DNA of 64,000 nt from Hemileia vastatrix (Eukaryota; Basidiomycota; Pucciniomycetes; Pucciniales; Zaghouaniaceae). Both the position numbers and the translations under genes were made by a program. Positions 18,061 through 29,016 of this stretch are shown piece by piece. A model generated the notes under the pieces. That model had not been told where the DNA came from, searched no databases, and saw nothing but the letters and a program-made list of their open reading frames with translations. The stretch covers positions 6,647,001-6,711,000 of the forward strand of contig JASXTE010000017.1 in assembly GCA_030280995.1 (NCBI GenBank), given 5' to 3'. The first letter of the stretch is position 1, and every line of letters begins with the position of its first letter.

Positions 18061-18929
18061 GTATGTTAATAATTAATGTTGACTCACATTTTAGTAATAA
18101 CTAAATACATATAGATAACTTAAAGAAGTGCATTATTCTAGATCCTAAGTTGTGCTAATATAATAAAATGAGTTTCTTTAATAGTGTAAATGTAAAAAAA
18201 TTACATTTCTATTTTTTCCCTTTATAATATATATATATATTTTTTCTTCCACATTAAATTTTTTGAACATTGTTTTATATTTTTATATTCCAAGGAACAA
18301 TGAGAAATTTTTATTGATAAGGGCTCAATATCCACTTTTGTCTGGAACATTTAAAATTGTGTGAAAATATTTTAATAGATTCATATATTTAATAATAAAA
18401 TGTTTACTAAGGACTTAAATAGTATGATTTTTTATTTTTTTCAGAAAAAAAATAACAATTGAAATAATATTCCAGACCTAGTATACTATGTGTCATTACA
18501 GATATTTCTACTACTATCAAACCTGACTTTCCAAAATTCAATAAATCTAGATATAAAGTTGAATATTATGGTATGTTAGGTTTTGTGGCTCAACCATTGC
18601 TCAAATTTGGTCCAACTGATGCTCAACTTGAATCCAAAGCTCTGTTCAAGAAGGGATAAATTGAGGCTCAATTTAGGGCCAAATTTTTTTCAACATTTTT
18701 TCATATAATTTAAAAACAGTTTCCTAACACTTCCACAGCATTTCCCCTATGTTTTCTAAGCATCTTCCTAAAATTTTCAAAGTTAGGGAACTTCTAGCAG
18801 TTCAACCCCTTATTTCCCGTGGTGAAAATGTGAAAATTCAACTAATGATGGATAGAGTAAAGAAATACAGGAAATTATGATAAAATTTTATGTACAATTA
18901 ATTTTGAAAAGTTGAAGTGTGAGAGAAAT
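18061..18929. other. AT-rich region, no gene recognised
   Basis: Holds a short TA microsatellite (18226-18240) and an open stretch of about 30 codons at 18490-18590 on the plus strand (CVITDISTTIKPDF), too short to call. Phrases such as GCTCAACTTGAATCC near 18620 resemble the inside of the CACTA MITE at 55825. Confidence 0.35.
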
Positions 18930-19475
18930 AAAACAAACTATTCATCAAAAAATTCCTTTTAAAGTTCAATTCTCTCAACAGATTTATTAGCTTTAACACA
19001 TTCTATCAAGAAATAGTTATTTTTGGAATTTTCTACAGAATCTTGCTAATATTTCATCTGTTCCATGAGGTTTTGATGATTGAGTGTTTTCTCTTCTTTC
19101 TTTGATTTTTAAATACTTAGAGATAACTCAAATTTCTTCTCCTCCAAGTCTTGTGTCCTATCATCATTCCTTGAAGGGAGTTCATACTTCCTCTCCCCCA
19201 AGACTTATGCCCTATCATCCTTCTGTAAAGAGAGTTTGAACTTTCTCTCTTCCAAATAATGTACCCTGTCATCCCTCCTTAAAAAGAGCTCAGATTTTTG
19301 CTCTTCAAACTTTAGAGTCTCTTAAGCAATTTCCACTTGCTCTAGAGTGATTAGAAATATTAATAAAAAATATAAGAAGATCAGAGTAAAACATTAAGAG
19401 GTATTGTATCACTTACCAGCATCATGTTTCTCTAAAAATTCTTTAATAGAAGAAAAAGTGGTTTGAGATGAAGTA
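18930..19475 (-). pseudogene. 3' half of split host gene: coiled-coil region
   Basis: Minus-strand exons. 19475-19417 encodes SSQTTFSSIKEFLEKHDA. An intron follows at 19342-19416 (GTAAGT donor, CTCTAG acceptor). The exon from 19341 down to about 18930 carries a charged tandem repeat of about 19 residues with the pattern K.EL.LR.DDR...LEER, a predicted coiled coil. In-frame TAA and TAG codons (four or more) show decay. The frame continues across the LTR insertion at 19476 into the exon at 29775-29918, so this is the second half of one gene. Confidence 0.5.
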
Positions 19476-19856
19476 TGTCGGTCAGTTGTCTAGAAGAAGG
19501 TAAGAAAAATAGGAGAAAAAGAGAAGAGAAGGAGGAGGACAAGGAAAATAAGAGGTATAATTTGTAATAGTATTTTAATTTTATTTAAGAGGGATAACAA
19601 CGGTGAGCAACTTTGAGAGATGACAAAAGCTTAGTATTTATTAATAATAATATTATTTAATGTAAGGGTTCTGAGCGGCAAACACTTTTAATTACTATCA
19701 GACTTAAAGCAACCTTCAATTTGTTATATAGACTTTTAATTAGATTTTTATTACTAATAAAAAATATAAACGTAATAATATAGTTATTTAATTTGTTGAG
19801 TGTTTAATAAGTGATGAGGCTACAGGGGATTATCCAAGGCCCTTTTATAGGCAATG
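19476..19856 (-). repeat. Outer (older) family D LTR, first part
   Basis: Starts TGTCGGTCAGTTGTCTAG and breaks off at 19856 where element D begins. The rest of the same LTR is 29017-29774. Flanks are aagta (19471-19475) and aatta (29775-29779), a four-of-five match consistent with an old target duplication. It is a solo LTR: no internal region flanks it. Confidence 0.85.
19852..19856. repeat. Target site duplication of element D, left copy
   Basis: CAATG here and again at 29017-29021, immediately outside the two LTRs of D. Perfect 5-bp match. Confidence 0.9.
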
Positions 19857-20991
19857 TGTCGGTCAGTCGTCTAGAAGATATAAGAGAAAAGGGAAGAAAA
19901 GAGAGGAGGACAAGAAGGAGATAATAGTTTTAGAAATAAAGAAATAAAAACAATTAAAATTATTTAATTTATTTGAGAGAAGGCAACGATGAGTGATCTG
20001 AGAAGTGACAACAAATTGGTTTTATAAATATTATTATTATTTAAGTAAGAGTTCTGCGCGGCAAACAATATAATTACTATCAGACTTAAGGCAACCTTTA
20101 ATTTGTTATATAGACTTTTAATTAGAATTGTATTACTAATAAAAAATATAAACGTAGTAAAATAGTATTTAATTTGTTGAGTGTATAATAAGTGATGATT
20201 CTAAAGGGGATTATACAAGGCCCTTTTATAGGCAATGGGTCCTCTGAAGCGCTACTATATTTGTAAATACAATGATTAGAATGGAATAAAACAAATATAT
20301 CAAAGAGTAAATGAAACATAACAATGTAGAGAAAAACATGAAACAAATAATTAAAACCCCAATTAAGAATCCAATTTTCCCGCCATTAATTCCCAAATCA
20401 GTAAATGAAAATAGTGAATAACTAAACAAGATTGGAACATAGGAACTATGAGAAAAATAATTCCAAACAGATGGTACAGTCTGATTAAAGGATATTTTAA
20501 GTGAAACAAAAAATACTTTGACGCAACAAAACATGTAATTAATCTCAATTTAGTATAAATTAATTAATTGGTTTTTTCTAACACAATTAAGGGTCAAAAG
20601 AAGCGTCATTAATTATTGTTTAGTATTATATGAGAGGTGTTATTTAATATATAAATTTAAATAATTAATTTAAATATATTATAAGTCAATTTTACACTTA
20701 TGATTATAATATATGTTTTTCAATTAATTAAATATAAATTTATAATTATTAAATACATAAAAATGTGCCCTTATTTGTAGAATATATTATCTTATGTTCA
20801 ATTTAACTTGTATATAAAAATTTATATAACCAATAAATTTAATATAACACTTGTATATAATAAAATACTTATATAATTTTATTATGCAATAAAATATTAA
20901 GTTATATTCATTAAATACAATTCTTACTCACTCTTTAAGGTTTTATAAGTTACATATCATTTACTGGACTCCTGGAATAGCCTGGCTGACA
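19857..20991 (-). repeat. 3' LTR of element D
   Basis: 1135 bp, TGTCGGTCAG...GGCTGACA on the plus strand, with inverted ends TGTC(G/A)G / CTGACA. Nearly identical to 27882-29016. Confidence 0.93.
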
Positions 20992-21003
20992 CTCCCTCAC
21001 TCT
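20992..21003 (-). promoter_or_regulatory. Polypurine tract of element D
   Basis: Minus strand AGAGTGAGGGAG lies directly before the 3' LTR, the expected plus-strand primer. Confidence 0.75.
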
Positions 21004-21024
21004 AAAAAAAACAATAAAAAAATG

Positions 21025-24000
21025 CTAAGATTTTTTCTTTTTGTATTTTTTCAACAGAGTAGGCAGATTTGAAATTTCCTTGCCAGGTATCCATGCATCA
21101 TGTTCAGATGATTTGTTCTTATATCTCAATAAATATTCAGTACCTCTCTCAGAAGTGATAATTCTATCATTGAGAATTTTATCAATTTCTGCTGTTTCTG
21201 TGACTTCCTGAGGGTTCTTCTTAGGTCTTCCTCTTCTTTTTGGAAATAAGTCACTGTTGGAAGTATAAGGCTTAAGCAAAGAAATGGGAAAGACAGGATG
21301 TTTCCTATCATATGGAGAATACAATACAACTTCTACTGCATTATCATCAACCATTCTTTTAACAACAAATGGTCCTACAAAAGGATCTTTTAATTTGTGG
21401 TTACCTTGTAAATTGAAATGGACAGTAGAGATCAACACTTCATCACCCTTGTTAAATGTGTATTCTTTATGGGATTTATCCCATCTTTTCTTTTCATATT
21501 CAAATGCTTTATCAATACAACTCTGAGCATGTTTTCTGCATAGCTGTTGCATTTGCATAAAAGATTTTACACCACGGTGTACTTCCAACTTAGGTAATTT
21601 ATTATTGAGAATCTGAGAAGGAGTGTTTGGGACATAACCTAACCAAAGCTCAAAAGGCTTTTTCTCAGTGACAGAATGAACAGTGCTATTATATGCAAAT
21701 TCAAGACCAGGCAAAAGAGTGACCCAATCATGAGTAAATCTGTCATTGTCTTTATATTCTAAACCAAAGGCACAATACCTTCTAATCATATCTTCTAGAG
21801 TTTGAATCATTCTTTCAGCTAGACCATCAGTCTGAGGATGGTGAGCAGTAGACAATTTTAACTCACAGCCACAAATATCCATCAAAGAGGTCCAAAACTC
21901 AGAAGTGAATTTTGGATCCCTATCAGAGATAATGGCTTTTGGAAAACCAATAATATTAAACATGTAAGACCACCATAAGAAAGATAATTCTTCGGTGGAT
22001 ACATCTTTGTGGGTTGGAATAAATTTGCACATTTTTGTGAATCTATCAACTATTACCCAACAAGAGTTAAAGCTGTCTTTACCTGCAACAGGAAGACCAG
22101 TGACAAAATCCATATTAATGATTTGCCAGGGAGCACTAGGTGCTTCAATATGTTGTAATAACCCTGCTCTCTTACCTGTTAACCTTTTAGATTTTTGGCA
22201 GGAATCACAAGATTCAACATATAATTTTGTGTCTTCAGACATATTAGCCCACCATGCAGTGTTTTTGATTCTAATCAATGTTTTTTCAAGATCAAAATGT
22301 CCAGCTAATATGTCATCATGACAAAGTTTGAGGATAGTTTCTTTCATTGAAGGAGGAATAACAATTACATTGGTAAGCTTCCTTCTATAATATATATAAC
22401 CATCTTCAATAGAAAACTTTCCTTTATTTAAAGCATTTTGGTATTTTGCAGGAAGAGTTTTTATTAATGCTTGAATTGAAGCATTCTTAGGATCATTCAA
22501 AATAGTAACTAATTTATTTAAGTCAGAATCTTCATCATATGAATCCAGTATTAACTGTAATAACTCTTCTTCCATATCAACTATGAATATACCATGTATA
22601 TGAACAGTGTCATCCTCAGGTACATAAGCAGGATTGGAGTCATTATTTGGCAGAGGCAATCTGGAGAGCATATCAACATTAGAGTGAACATTTCCAGCTC
22701 TGTGGATAATAGTCATCCTTCCTCTGTATTCCTGAACAGCAAGTTGCCACCTGAACATATGTCTGTTAGGTGTTTTGAGGTTTAAGAGAGATTTCACAGC
22801 ACTACAGTCAGTTACCAACTCAAATTTTTGGTCATCCAAGTAGTAATGAAGTTTCTCAAGAGCCCAAACAACTGCTAAGCACTCCAATTGAGTGGCACCA
22901 TATTTCAATTCACTATTTCTTAAGGTTCTTGAAATATAACAAATTACAACCTCTGAGGATTTATCATTAATAATTTGCTTTTGGTGAAGGGCAGCACCCA
23001 GACCAATAAAGCTAGCATCTGTATAAAGTACAAATGGCTTGTTAAACTCTGGGAGAGCCAATATAGGGGCTGTCATTAAGCAATTTTTCAATGTATTAAA
23101 AGCTTTCTGACAGTCATCATTCCAGAGAAAAGCAACATCTTTTCTGGTTAGTTTTGTAAGAGGCAAGGCTATGACCTGATAATTTTTAATATATTGTCTA
23201 TAATAGCCACACATACCTAAAAAACTTTGGATTTCTCTTACAGAAGTTGGTGCTTTCACATTTTGAATGGCAGCAACTTTATTATGGTCTACACAAATTT
23301 GTAAGCCTGACACAACATGGCCAAGGACTTTCAAAGATTGAAAACCAAATTTACACTTTTTTAAAGATAAGGTCATATTGATTTCATCCATTTTTTGGAA
23401 AACTCTATTTAAGTGAATCATATGTTCATCAAAAGTTTTAGAAAAAACAATAATATCATCAATATAAACCATGAGCCAACCTTCAATAATTTCTTGATGG
23501 AAAGTGTTATCCATGACTTTCTGGAAAACTGAAGGAGCATTTTTAGGGCCAAATGGCATCCTAACATACTTATATATTCCCATATGAGTAGCAATAAGCA
23601 AAAAATTTTGAGAATTTTTCTCAACTGGAACTTGATGATAACCTTTATTACCATCCAGACAACTAATAAATTTTGCACCTTGCAAGGTAGCATGTATTGA
23701 ATTAATTCTGGGTAAAGGATAAATATCATCAACAGTATAAGTATTTAAAGCTCTGTAATCTCCACATAATCTAGCTTTATCTTTTTCATATGAAATCAAG
23801 ACTGGGGAGATGACACAATATTTGGGGGTGACATTCACTTTCTCAATGATATTCATTTTCAATAATGTTTCAATATTATCTTCAATATCTTTTCTTTTTG
23901 ATGGAGAAGCAGGATATGGTTTTTTCTTAAGGGAAGGAGGAATATCACTCAAATTACAGGATAAGGTAATTTTCATCTCTTCCTGAACAATTCCCAAGAC

Positions 24001-27000
24001 ATGAGAACCATGAGCAAAAGCCATAGGGAAAGAGGTAATAGAGGCAACAATAAAATCCTTTTGTTCATTAGTCAAATGATCACCAAAAGAAGCGGTATTT
24101 TTTTCATGTAATAAATCATCCATTTCAGTTGTTGTTCTACCTTTACATTGGGTCAGTGAGTCACAAGATTTCAACAAATGCCCAGAAGGTTTAGGAAAAG
24201 AAATTTTGAATTTTCTTTTCCCATTCATTCCTAAGGTAAAGCAATTATTTGCTGGGTCTAGTTTCACACCAAACATGGTTAAAATATCATTTCCCATAAT
24301 AAACCAATTGCTCAAATTATCATTTTTCATGACAACAAACTCACAAATAGCTCTGACAAAACCACCATTATATTTGAAGAATACAGAGGTTTTGTATTTG
24401 CCAATAGGAAATAAGGTAGAACCATACCCTCTCCATTTTTCAGAAGTTATAGGCAATAATTTACTTAAATATTCCTTATCCACTGAAGCCAAAGCTTTTT
24501 CAGATACTACACTTCCTCCAGCACCAGAATCAAGAACTACATCAACATTTTTACCATTAATGATAACAGGTGCCTTTAAAGGGGATATGGGAATAGAATT
24601 GTTAGTAATATCTTTAATTATCTCAGCATTTTCTACTGAAGATAAATTCAATACACAATCTTCAGATAAATTATTTAAATAATGGACATCATGTTCCAAC
24701 ATTAAAACATCTTTAACAGATTCATTGTCATAGGAGATATTACTTTCACAGTCACTGGAAGAATTATTGACATCAAGTTCAACTTCATCAGTGTCTTCAT
24801 TTTGTTCAACAAGATGAATTTTCTTGTCACAAACATGACCCTTCTGCCACGGTTTGTTACATTTATAACAAGTATTTGTTGCATATTTTTTAGGTGCAAC
24901 TGGGGCAGAGGGTTTACCAGATTTTTCTGGGAGCTTTATAGAAGGTTTATTCTGATCATTATAAGATTTACTAAGGTAATTCTTTGGTTCATATCTATGG
25001 TTGAGTAGTACTTCATTACAGATATTAATGAAAGAAGAATTTTCCCTTACATGCTCAGTTCTAGCAACAATCAAATCCCTAAGAGAATTTGGTAATTTAT
25101 ACAAGATTTTATCTCTCCAAATATCATAATCCATCTTTGGATCAATTGCTCTAAGGATTTTAGTTATTTTCATCAGAAAAACAATGGGCTTTTCAACAGA
25201 GGAGGATACATATCTAGTATTCTCATACAGTCTTTGCTGAGCTAACCTGAATTTTGAACCACCAAACTGATTCTCAATCAAGGATTTCCAATCATTCCAT
25301 GTATAATGATTGTTATCTAAGAGGACAGATTCATACCACATCAAGGCTACATTGGAAAATAAAGAAATTAGCTTAGAAACAATCTCCTCATCAGGTAGTT
25401 TATAAGATCTCTTTAAATTATCAATTCTCTGGATAAAGTGTTGCCAATCAGAGGAAGAATCACCATCAAAGGTAGGATATTGGTCTAACTTAGGCCAATT
25501 TTTCTGACTACTGGGATGGTCCACTTTTTGGTTTGAATTATTCATTAGTAATAATTCCTGAAGTTTAGCCAGGTGTTCAGAAATTTCATTATTTACAGAA
25601 ACAGCTGGTGCATGACCATCACAAGATTTTTTGCTAGTAGCAAAAGATTTTACAGACTCATTGTCAGTTTGTTTAATGGTTGAAATATGAGGAAGAAAGG
25701 ATGAACTTTGTTCAGGTTTTTTTCCTTTATTTTTATGCAGCTTATTTGCAGAAATCTCATTTAATTCATTATTGATGGTTAAGGTTGAGAACTTTTCCTG
25801 TAGGTCAGACACATAGTTTCTTATTCTTGGAATTTCAGACATCTGTTCATTTACTTTTGCAAGAGATAGAACATTTCTGTCCTCAGAAACTGAGTGTTTG
25901 GTACTTAGTGCATGGAAGTCATTTTTTAGTTTCTTAAACTCATTTTGTAGAGATTTTATTTCATTTTTGAATGAATAATTTTCCTCAATAAGGGGTTTCA
26001 ATTCACTAAATGTCTTATGTAGACTGATATTTCTATCTGAGATAGCTCTATGGTCACTTCTTATTTGTTTTTGTTGACTAAGAACAATATTTAAGGTTTC
26101 TTTGATTTTTAAATAAGCTGTATCTTGTACAGAAGAACTCACTTTACATTGCAAGTGTAAATTATTTAATCTATCATTTTCATGGATTAACACGTCTCTC
26201 ACATGTTTGTCCTTCACAATATTAAAATCAAGGGTATCTTTCAATATTTCCTCAGAAGTTTTTTCAATTAAGTTATAGATTTCAGGGGGAACAGAATCAT
26301 TTTTAATTTCAAGAGAAGGATTAATTAATGATGTAGAAGTTAAATGTAAAGGTTCATCAAATGACAATTTGCTAATTACATCAATAGGGCTACTAGTTAC
26401 AGGAAGCTGTCTTTTAACAGGTTTAACTGTTCTTTCACCATGTTCAATAATATTACCTGCAGAAGAAGATTTATTAGAAAACATACCCAAGTGACTATCA
26501 ACCAAATTACTTACCATGGCAGAGGAGGAAACTTCCCCTGGGACTGGGTTTGGGATTGTGCTTGGGCCTTCTTTCTCCTGCTTTGTTGGTAGGGATGAGG
26601 AGGTGGATGGAAATTGGGTGTTCTGGATGGGCCAGGCTGATGATGAGGAGGGTGTTGCACATTCTGTTGGTAGTGACTCATTAGATAATCCCATTTCCAT
26701 TGCTCTACTTCCATAGTATTTGGATTTTGGATGGTTGAGCTGGGTGGCTGTGAAGGTTGAGCCTGAAATTGAAGCTGATTGGGAGGCAATTGAGGAGGGG
26801 CCTGGGCCTGAATCTGGTTCCTGAGTTCTTGGACCTGATCCCACAATGTGTCTACCTTTGCTTTGTACGTCATATTTTCTGTCTTCAACTCTTTTATATG
26901 ACTGGATAGGTTGCTGATTTGTTGTGGCAGAGGAAGCTTTTTTATTTTGAAGCCTTTTGGAAGACCTTCTTGAGGCACTAGAGGCTTTACTTCCTTCTGT

Positions 27001-27192
27001 GGTACTGGGGGAAGGGGGTTTGGTTTGTTTGCATTTCCTGTCATTTCCACATCCTGCAGTATGTGAATTTTTTGTGTTAGCATAAGATTTTTTATGACCA
27101 ACTTTAGAAGAACTTACAGTGTCAGCATCATAGTCAATTTCTATCTCATCCACTTGCATGTTATCCATTTTTTCTGCCAAATTGTTGGACAT
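21025..27192 (-). CDS. gag-pol: Gag-Pol polyprotein with AT-hook and chromodomain (element D)
   Basis: 2055 codons in one frame from ATG at 27192. Residues 1-230 are Ser/Pro-rich and 300-480 are a likely coiled coil. A retrotransposon Gag capsid domain lies at about 560-735, then a zinc knuckle CYKC..GHVC at 775-788. Aspartic protease DSG is at 888-890. RT spans about 1100-1290 with YIDD at 1243-1246. RNase H runs about 1385-1510 (D1392, E1437, D1462). Integrase has H1625, H1632, C1662, C1665 and the triad D1695, D1757, E1793 (D35E). C-terminal to it are an AT-hook (KRRGRPKKN, 1985-1993) and a chromodomain (about 2000-2051), known in chromoviruses to guide integration to marked chromatin. No frameshift is needed. 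The region coding for residues 30-227 is also open in a second frame. Confidence 0.95.
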   Translation of the reverse strand: MSNNLAEKMDNMQVDEIEIDYDADTVSSSKVGHKKSYANTKNSHTAGCGNDRKCKQTKPPSPSTTEGSKASSASRRSSKRLQNKKASSATTNQQPIQSYKRVEDRKYDVQSKGRHIVGSGPRTQEPDSGPGPSSIASQSASISGSTFTATQLNHPKSKYYGSRAMEMGLSNESLPTECATPSSSSAWPIQNTQFPSTSSSLPTKQEKEGPSTIPNPVPGEVSSSAMVSNLVDSHLGMFSNKSSSAGNIIEHGERTVKPVKRQLPVTSSPIDVISKLSFDEPLHLTSTSLINPSLEIKNDSVPPEIYNLIEKTSEEILKDTLDFNIVKDKHVRDVLIHENDRLNNLHLQCKVSSSVQDTAYLKIKETLNIVLSQQKQIRSDHRAISDRNISLHKTFSELKPLIEENYSFKNEIKSLQNEFKKLKNDFHALSTKHSVSEDRNVLSLAKVNEQMSEIPRIRNYVSDLQEKFSTLTINNELNEISANKLHKNKGKKPEQSSSFLPHISTIKQTDNESVKSFATSKKSCDGHAPAVSVNNEISEHLAKLQELLLMNNSNQKVDHPSSQKNWPKLDQYPTFDGDSSSDWQHFIQRIDNLKRSYKLPDEEIVSKLISLFSNVALMWYESVLLDNNHYTWNDWKSLIENQFGGSKFRLAQQRLYENTRYVSSSVEKPIVFLMKITKILRAIDPKMDYDIWRDKILYKLPNSLRDLIVARTEHVRENSSFINICNEVLLNHRYEPKNYLSKSYNDQNKPSIKLPEKSGKPSAPVAPKKYATNTCYKCNKPWQKGHVCDKKIHLVEQNEDTDEVELDVNNSSSDCESNISYDNESVKDVLMLEHDVHYLNNLSEDCVLNLSSVENAEIIKDITNNSIPISPLKAPVIINGKNVDVVLDSGAGGSVVSEKALASVDKEYLSKLLPITSEKWRGYGSTLFPIGKYKTSVFFKYNGGFVRAICEFVVMKNDNLSNWFIMGNDILTMFGVKLDPANNCFTLGMNGKRKFKISFPKPSGHLLKSCDSLTQCKGRTTTEMDDLLHEKNTASFGDHLTNEQKDFIVASITSFPMAFAHGSHVLGIVQEEMKITLSCNLSDIPPSLKKKPYPASPSKRKDIEDNIETLLKMNIIEKVNVTPKYCVISPVLISYEKDKARLCGDYRALNTYTVDDIYPLPRINSIHATLQGAKFISCLDGNKGYHQVPVEKNSQNFLLIATHMGIYKYVRMPFGPKNAPSVFQKVMDNTFHQEIIEGWLMVYIDDIIVFSKTFDEHMIHLNRVFQKMDEINMTLSLKKCKFGFQSLKVLGHVVSGLQICVDHNKVAAIQNVKAPTSVREIQSFLGMCGYYRQYIKNYQVIALPLTKLTRKDVAFLWNDDCQKAFNTLKNCLMTAPILALPEFNKPFVLYTDASFIGLGAALHQKQIINDKSSEVVICYISRTLRNSELKYGATQLECLAVVWALEKLHYYLDDQKFELVTDCSAVKSLLNLKTPNRHMFRWQLAVQEYRGRMTIIHRAGNVHSNVDMLSRLPLPNNDSNPAYVPEDDTVHIHGIFIVDMEEELLQLILDSYDEDSDLNKLVTILNDPKNASIQALIKTLPAKYQNALNKGKFSIEDGYIYYRRKLTNVIVIPPSMKETILKLCHDDILAGHFDLEKTLIRIKNTAWWANMSEDTKLYVESCDSCQKSKRLTGKRAGLLQHIEAPSAPWQIINMDFVTGLPVAGKDSFNSCWVIVDRFTKMCKFIPTHKDVSTEELSFLWWSYMFNIIGFPKAIISDRDPKFTSEFWTSLMDICGCELKLSTAHHPQTDGLAERMIQTLEDMIRRYCAFGLEYKDNDRFTHDWVTLLPGLEFAYNSTVHSVTEKKPFELWLGYVPNTPSQILNNKLPKLEVHRGVKSFMQMQQLCRKHAQSCIDKAFEYEKKRWDKSHKEYTFNKGDEVLISTVHFNLQGNHKLKDPFVGPFVVKRMVDDNAVEVVLYSPYDRKHPVFPISLLKPYTSNSDLFPKRRGRPKKNPQEVTETAEIDKILNDRIITSERGTEYLLRYKNKSSEHDAWIPGKEISNLPTLLKKYKKKKS
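26511..27101 (-). other. Overlapping +1-frame ORF inside the gag start of element D
   Basis: 196 codons without a stop, in the +1 frame relative to gag-pol; the listed first codon is TTG and the first ATG is codon 7. The product looks like real protein: a heptad-like helix (ISNLSSHIKELKTENMTYKA and following), then Pro/Gln-rich sequence and EVEQWKWDYLMSHYQQN. The gag-pol frame over the same bases is low-complexity Ser/Thr/Pro. The DNA is locally much richer in GC than its surroundings. Either a dual-coding region or a former gag frame overprinted after compensating frameshifts. Confidence 0.35.
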
Positions 27193-27881
27193 ACTAGTGG
27201 TAAGATTTATATTTTACTTTGTACTTTATAAAAAAAATAATCAAAGTTAGTCAATAATTGCTCCAAATAATATAAAAAAATTTTTTAATTAATTAAATTA
27301 TAGAAAAAATACTTTCAATATAAAGTAATAATTAAAAAATTAATTTTTTTTTTAAAAAAAATGGATTGCAAGTTTAAATTGGGAATAACAAGTAAGTTAA
27401 TTCAACCAATTAATTACCAATATTAAATATGGCAATATATTGGGACTAAGCACAATGTACTTTTAAGTCAACCAAAATTAACAATAATTAATAATAAAAA
27501 AATTAAATTAATAATTCAATTTGTATTAATAATAATGTCAATTCTTCTAGGACTAAGAGGATTTAACACTCTATAATGGTCAACTAGGAAAAAAATTTTA
27601 AAAATTGAACACTTACACTCAGTGAATCAGCAATTAAGCCACAATCACTGTTATTGCAATAAAAATATAGTAATATGAGTGAGAGGCGCAAAGGTGAACT
27701 TACTATAGTGATCGAAAAATCACTTCAAAATAATATAAAAATTAATATTATATAAACCTAAGATGTCGAACCCAAGTTCGAAACACAGTCTCGGCAAAAG
27801 TTTCGTTTTGCTAGGTGGTCCGTGCGTTTTGTCGTTCGTCGCCAGGCTCGATCGTCGTCGTCGTTTGGAAAGGCCCCCAGT
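27193..27881 (-). other. 5' leader of element D
   Basis: Non-coding stretch between gag and the 5' LTR. Next to the LTR the minus strand reads AC-TGGGGGCCTTTCC. It begins TGG as a tRNA-primed site would, but I cannot match it to a tRNA. The first 120 bases after the LTR are unusually GC and CpG-rich (CGTCGTCGTCG at 27850-27864). Confidence 0.6.
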
Positions 27882-29016
27882 TGTCGGTCAGTCGTCTAGA
27901 AGATATAAGAGAAAAGGGAAGAAAAGAGAGGAGGACAAGAAGGAGATAATAGTTTTAGAAATAAAAAAATAAAAACAATTAAAATTATTTAATTTATTTG
28001 AGAGAAGGCAACGATGAGTGATCTGAGAAGTGACAACAAATTGGTTTTATAAATATTATTATTATTTAAGTAAGAGTTCTGCGCGGCAAACAATATAATT
28101 ACTATCAGACTTAAGGCAACCTTTAATTTGTTATATAGACTTTTAATTAGAATTGTATTACTAATAAAAAATATAAACGTAGTAAAATAGTATTTAATTT
28201 GTTGAGTGTATAATAAGTGATGATTCTAAAGGGGATTATACAAGGCCCTTTTATAGGCAATGGGTCCTCTGAAGCGCTACTATATTTGTAAATACAATGA
28301 TTAGAATGGAATAAAACAAATATATCAAAGAGTAAATGAAACATAACAATGTAGAGAAAAACATGAAACAAATAATTAAAACCCCAATTAAGAATCCAAT
28401 TTTCCCGCCATTAATTCCCAAATCGGTAAATGAAAATAGTGAATAACTAAACAAGATTGGAACATAGGAACTATGAGAAAAATAAATCCAAACAGATGGT
28501 ACAGTCTGATTAAAGGATATTTTAAGTGAAACAAAAAATACTTTGACGCAACAAAACATGTAATTAATCTCAATTTAGTATAAATTAATTAATTGGTTTT
28601 TTCTAACACAATTAAGGGTCAAAAGAAGCATCATTAATTATTGTTTAGTATTATATGAGAGGTGTTATTTAATATATAAATTTAAATAATTAATTTAAAT
28701 ATATTATAAGTCAATTTTACACTTATGATTATAATATATGTTTTTCAATTAATTAAATATAAATTTATAATTATTAAATACATAAAAATGCGCCCTTATT
28801 TGTAGAATATATTATCTTATGTTCAATTTAACTTGTATATAAAAATTTATATAACCAATAAATTTAATATAACACTTGTATATAATAAAATACTTATATA
28901 ATTTTATTATGCAATAAAATATTAAGTTATATTCATTAAATACAATTCTTACTCACTCTTTAAGGTTTTATAAGTTACATATCATTTACTGGACTCCTGG
29001 AATAGCCTGGCTGACA
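27882..29016 (-). repeat. 5' LTR of element D
   Basis: 1135 bp with the same ends as the 3' copy. A TATA box (TATAAAAG on the minus strand) lies at 28248-28255 and would place the RNA start about 30 nt further toward lower coordinates. Confidence 0.93.
28248..28255 (-). promoter_or_regulatory. TATA box in LTR of element D
   Basis: TATAAAAG on the minus strand inside CCTATAAAAGGGCC. The same box is in the 3' LTR and in the outer LTR. Confidence 0.6.

Larger units (their letters stand above)
19857..29016 (-). mobile_element. Element D: complete Ty3/gypsy chromovirus
   Basis: 9160 bp on the minus strand: 5' LTR 27882-29016, leader, one 2055-codon gag-pol ORF, polypurine tract, 3' LTR 19857-20991. 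Both LTRs are 1135 bp and differ at about five positions by eye. The target duplication CAATG is perfect. Intact ORF, near-identical LTRs and perfect duplication indicate a recent insertion, possibly by a still active element. It landed in an older LTR of its own family. Confidence 0.95.

Noticed and set aside
20122..20548. Conserved ORFs of 61-102 codons in the family D LTRs (repeated at 28147-28573 and 28986-29368)
   Set aside because: They recur only because the LTRs are copies; composition is hydrophobic translation of AT-rich DNA and they overlap the promoter region.
27860..27881. tRNA assignment for the primer site of element D
   Set aside because: The TGGGGGCCTTTCC site has the right place and TGG start, but I could match it to no tRNA 3' end nor to the element's own RNA, so no claim is made.
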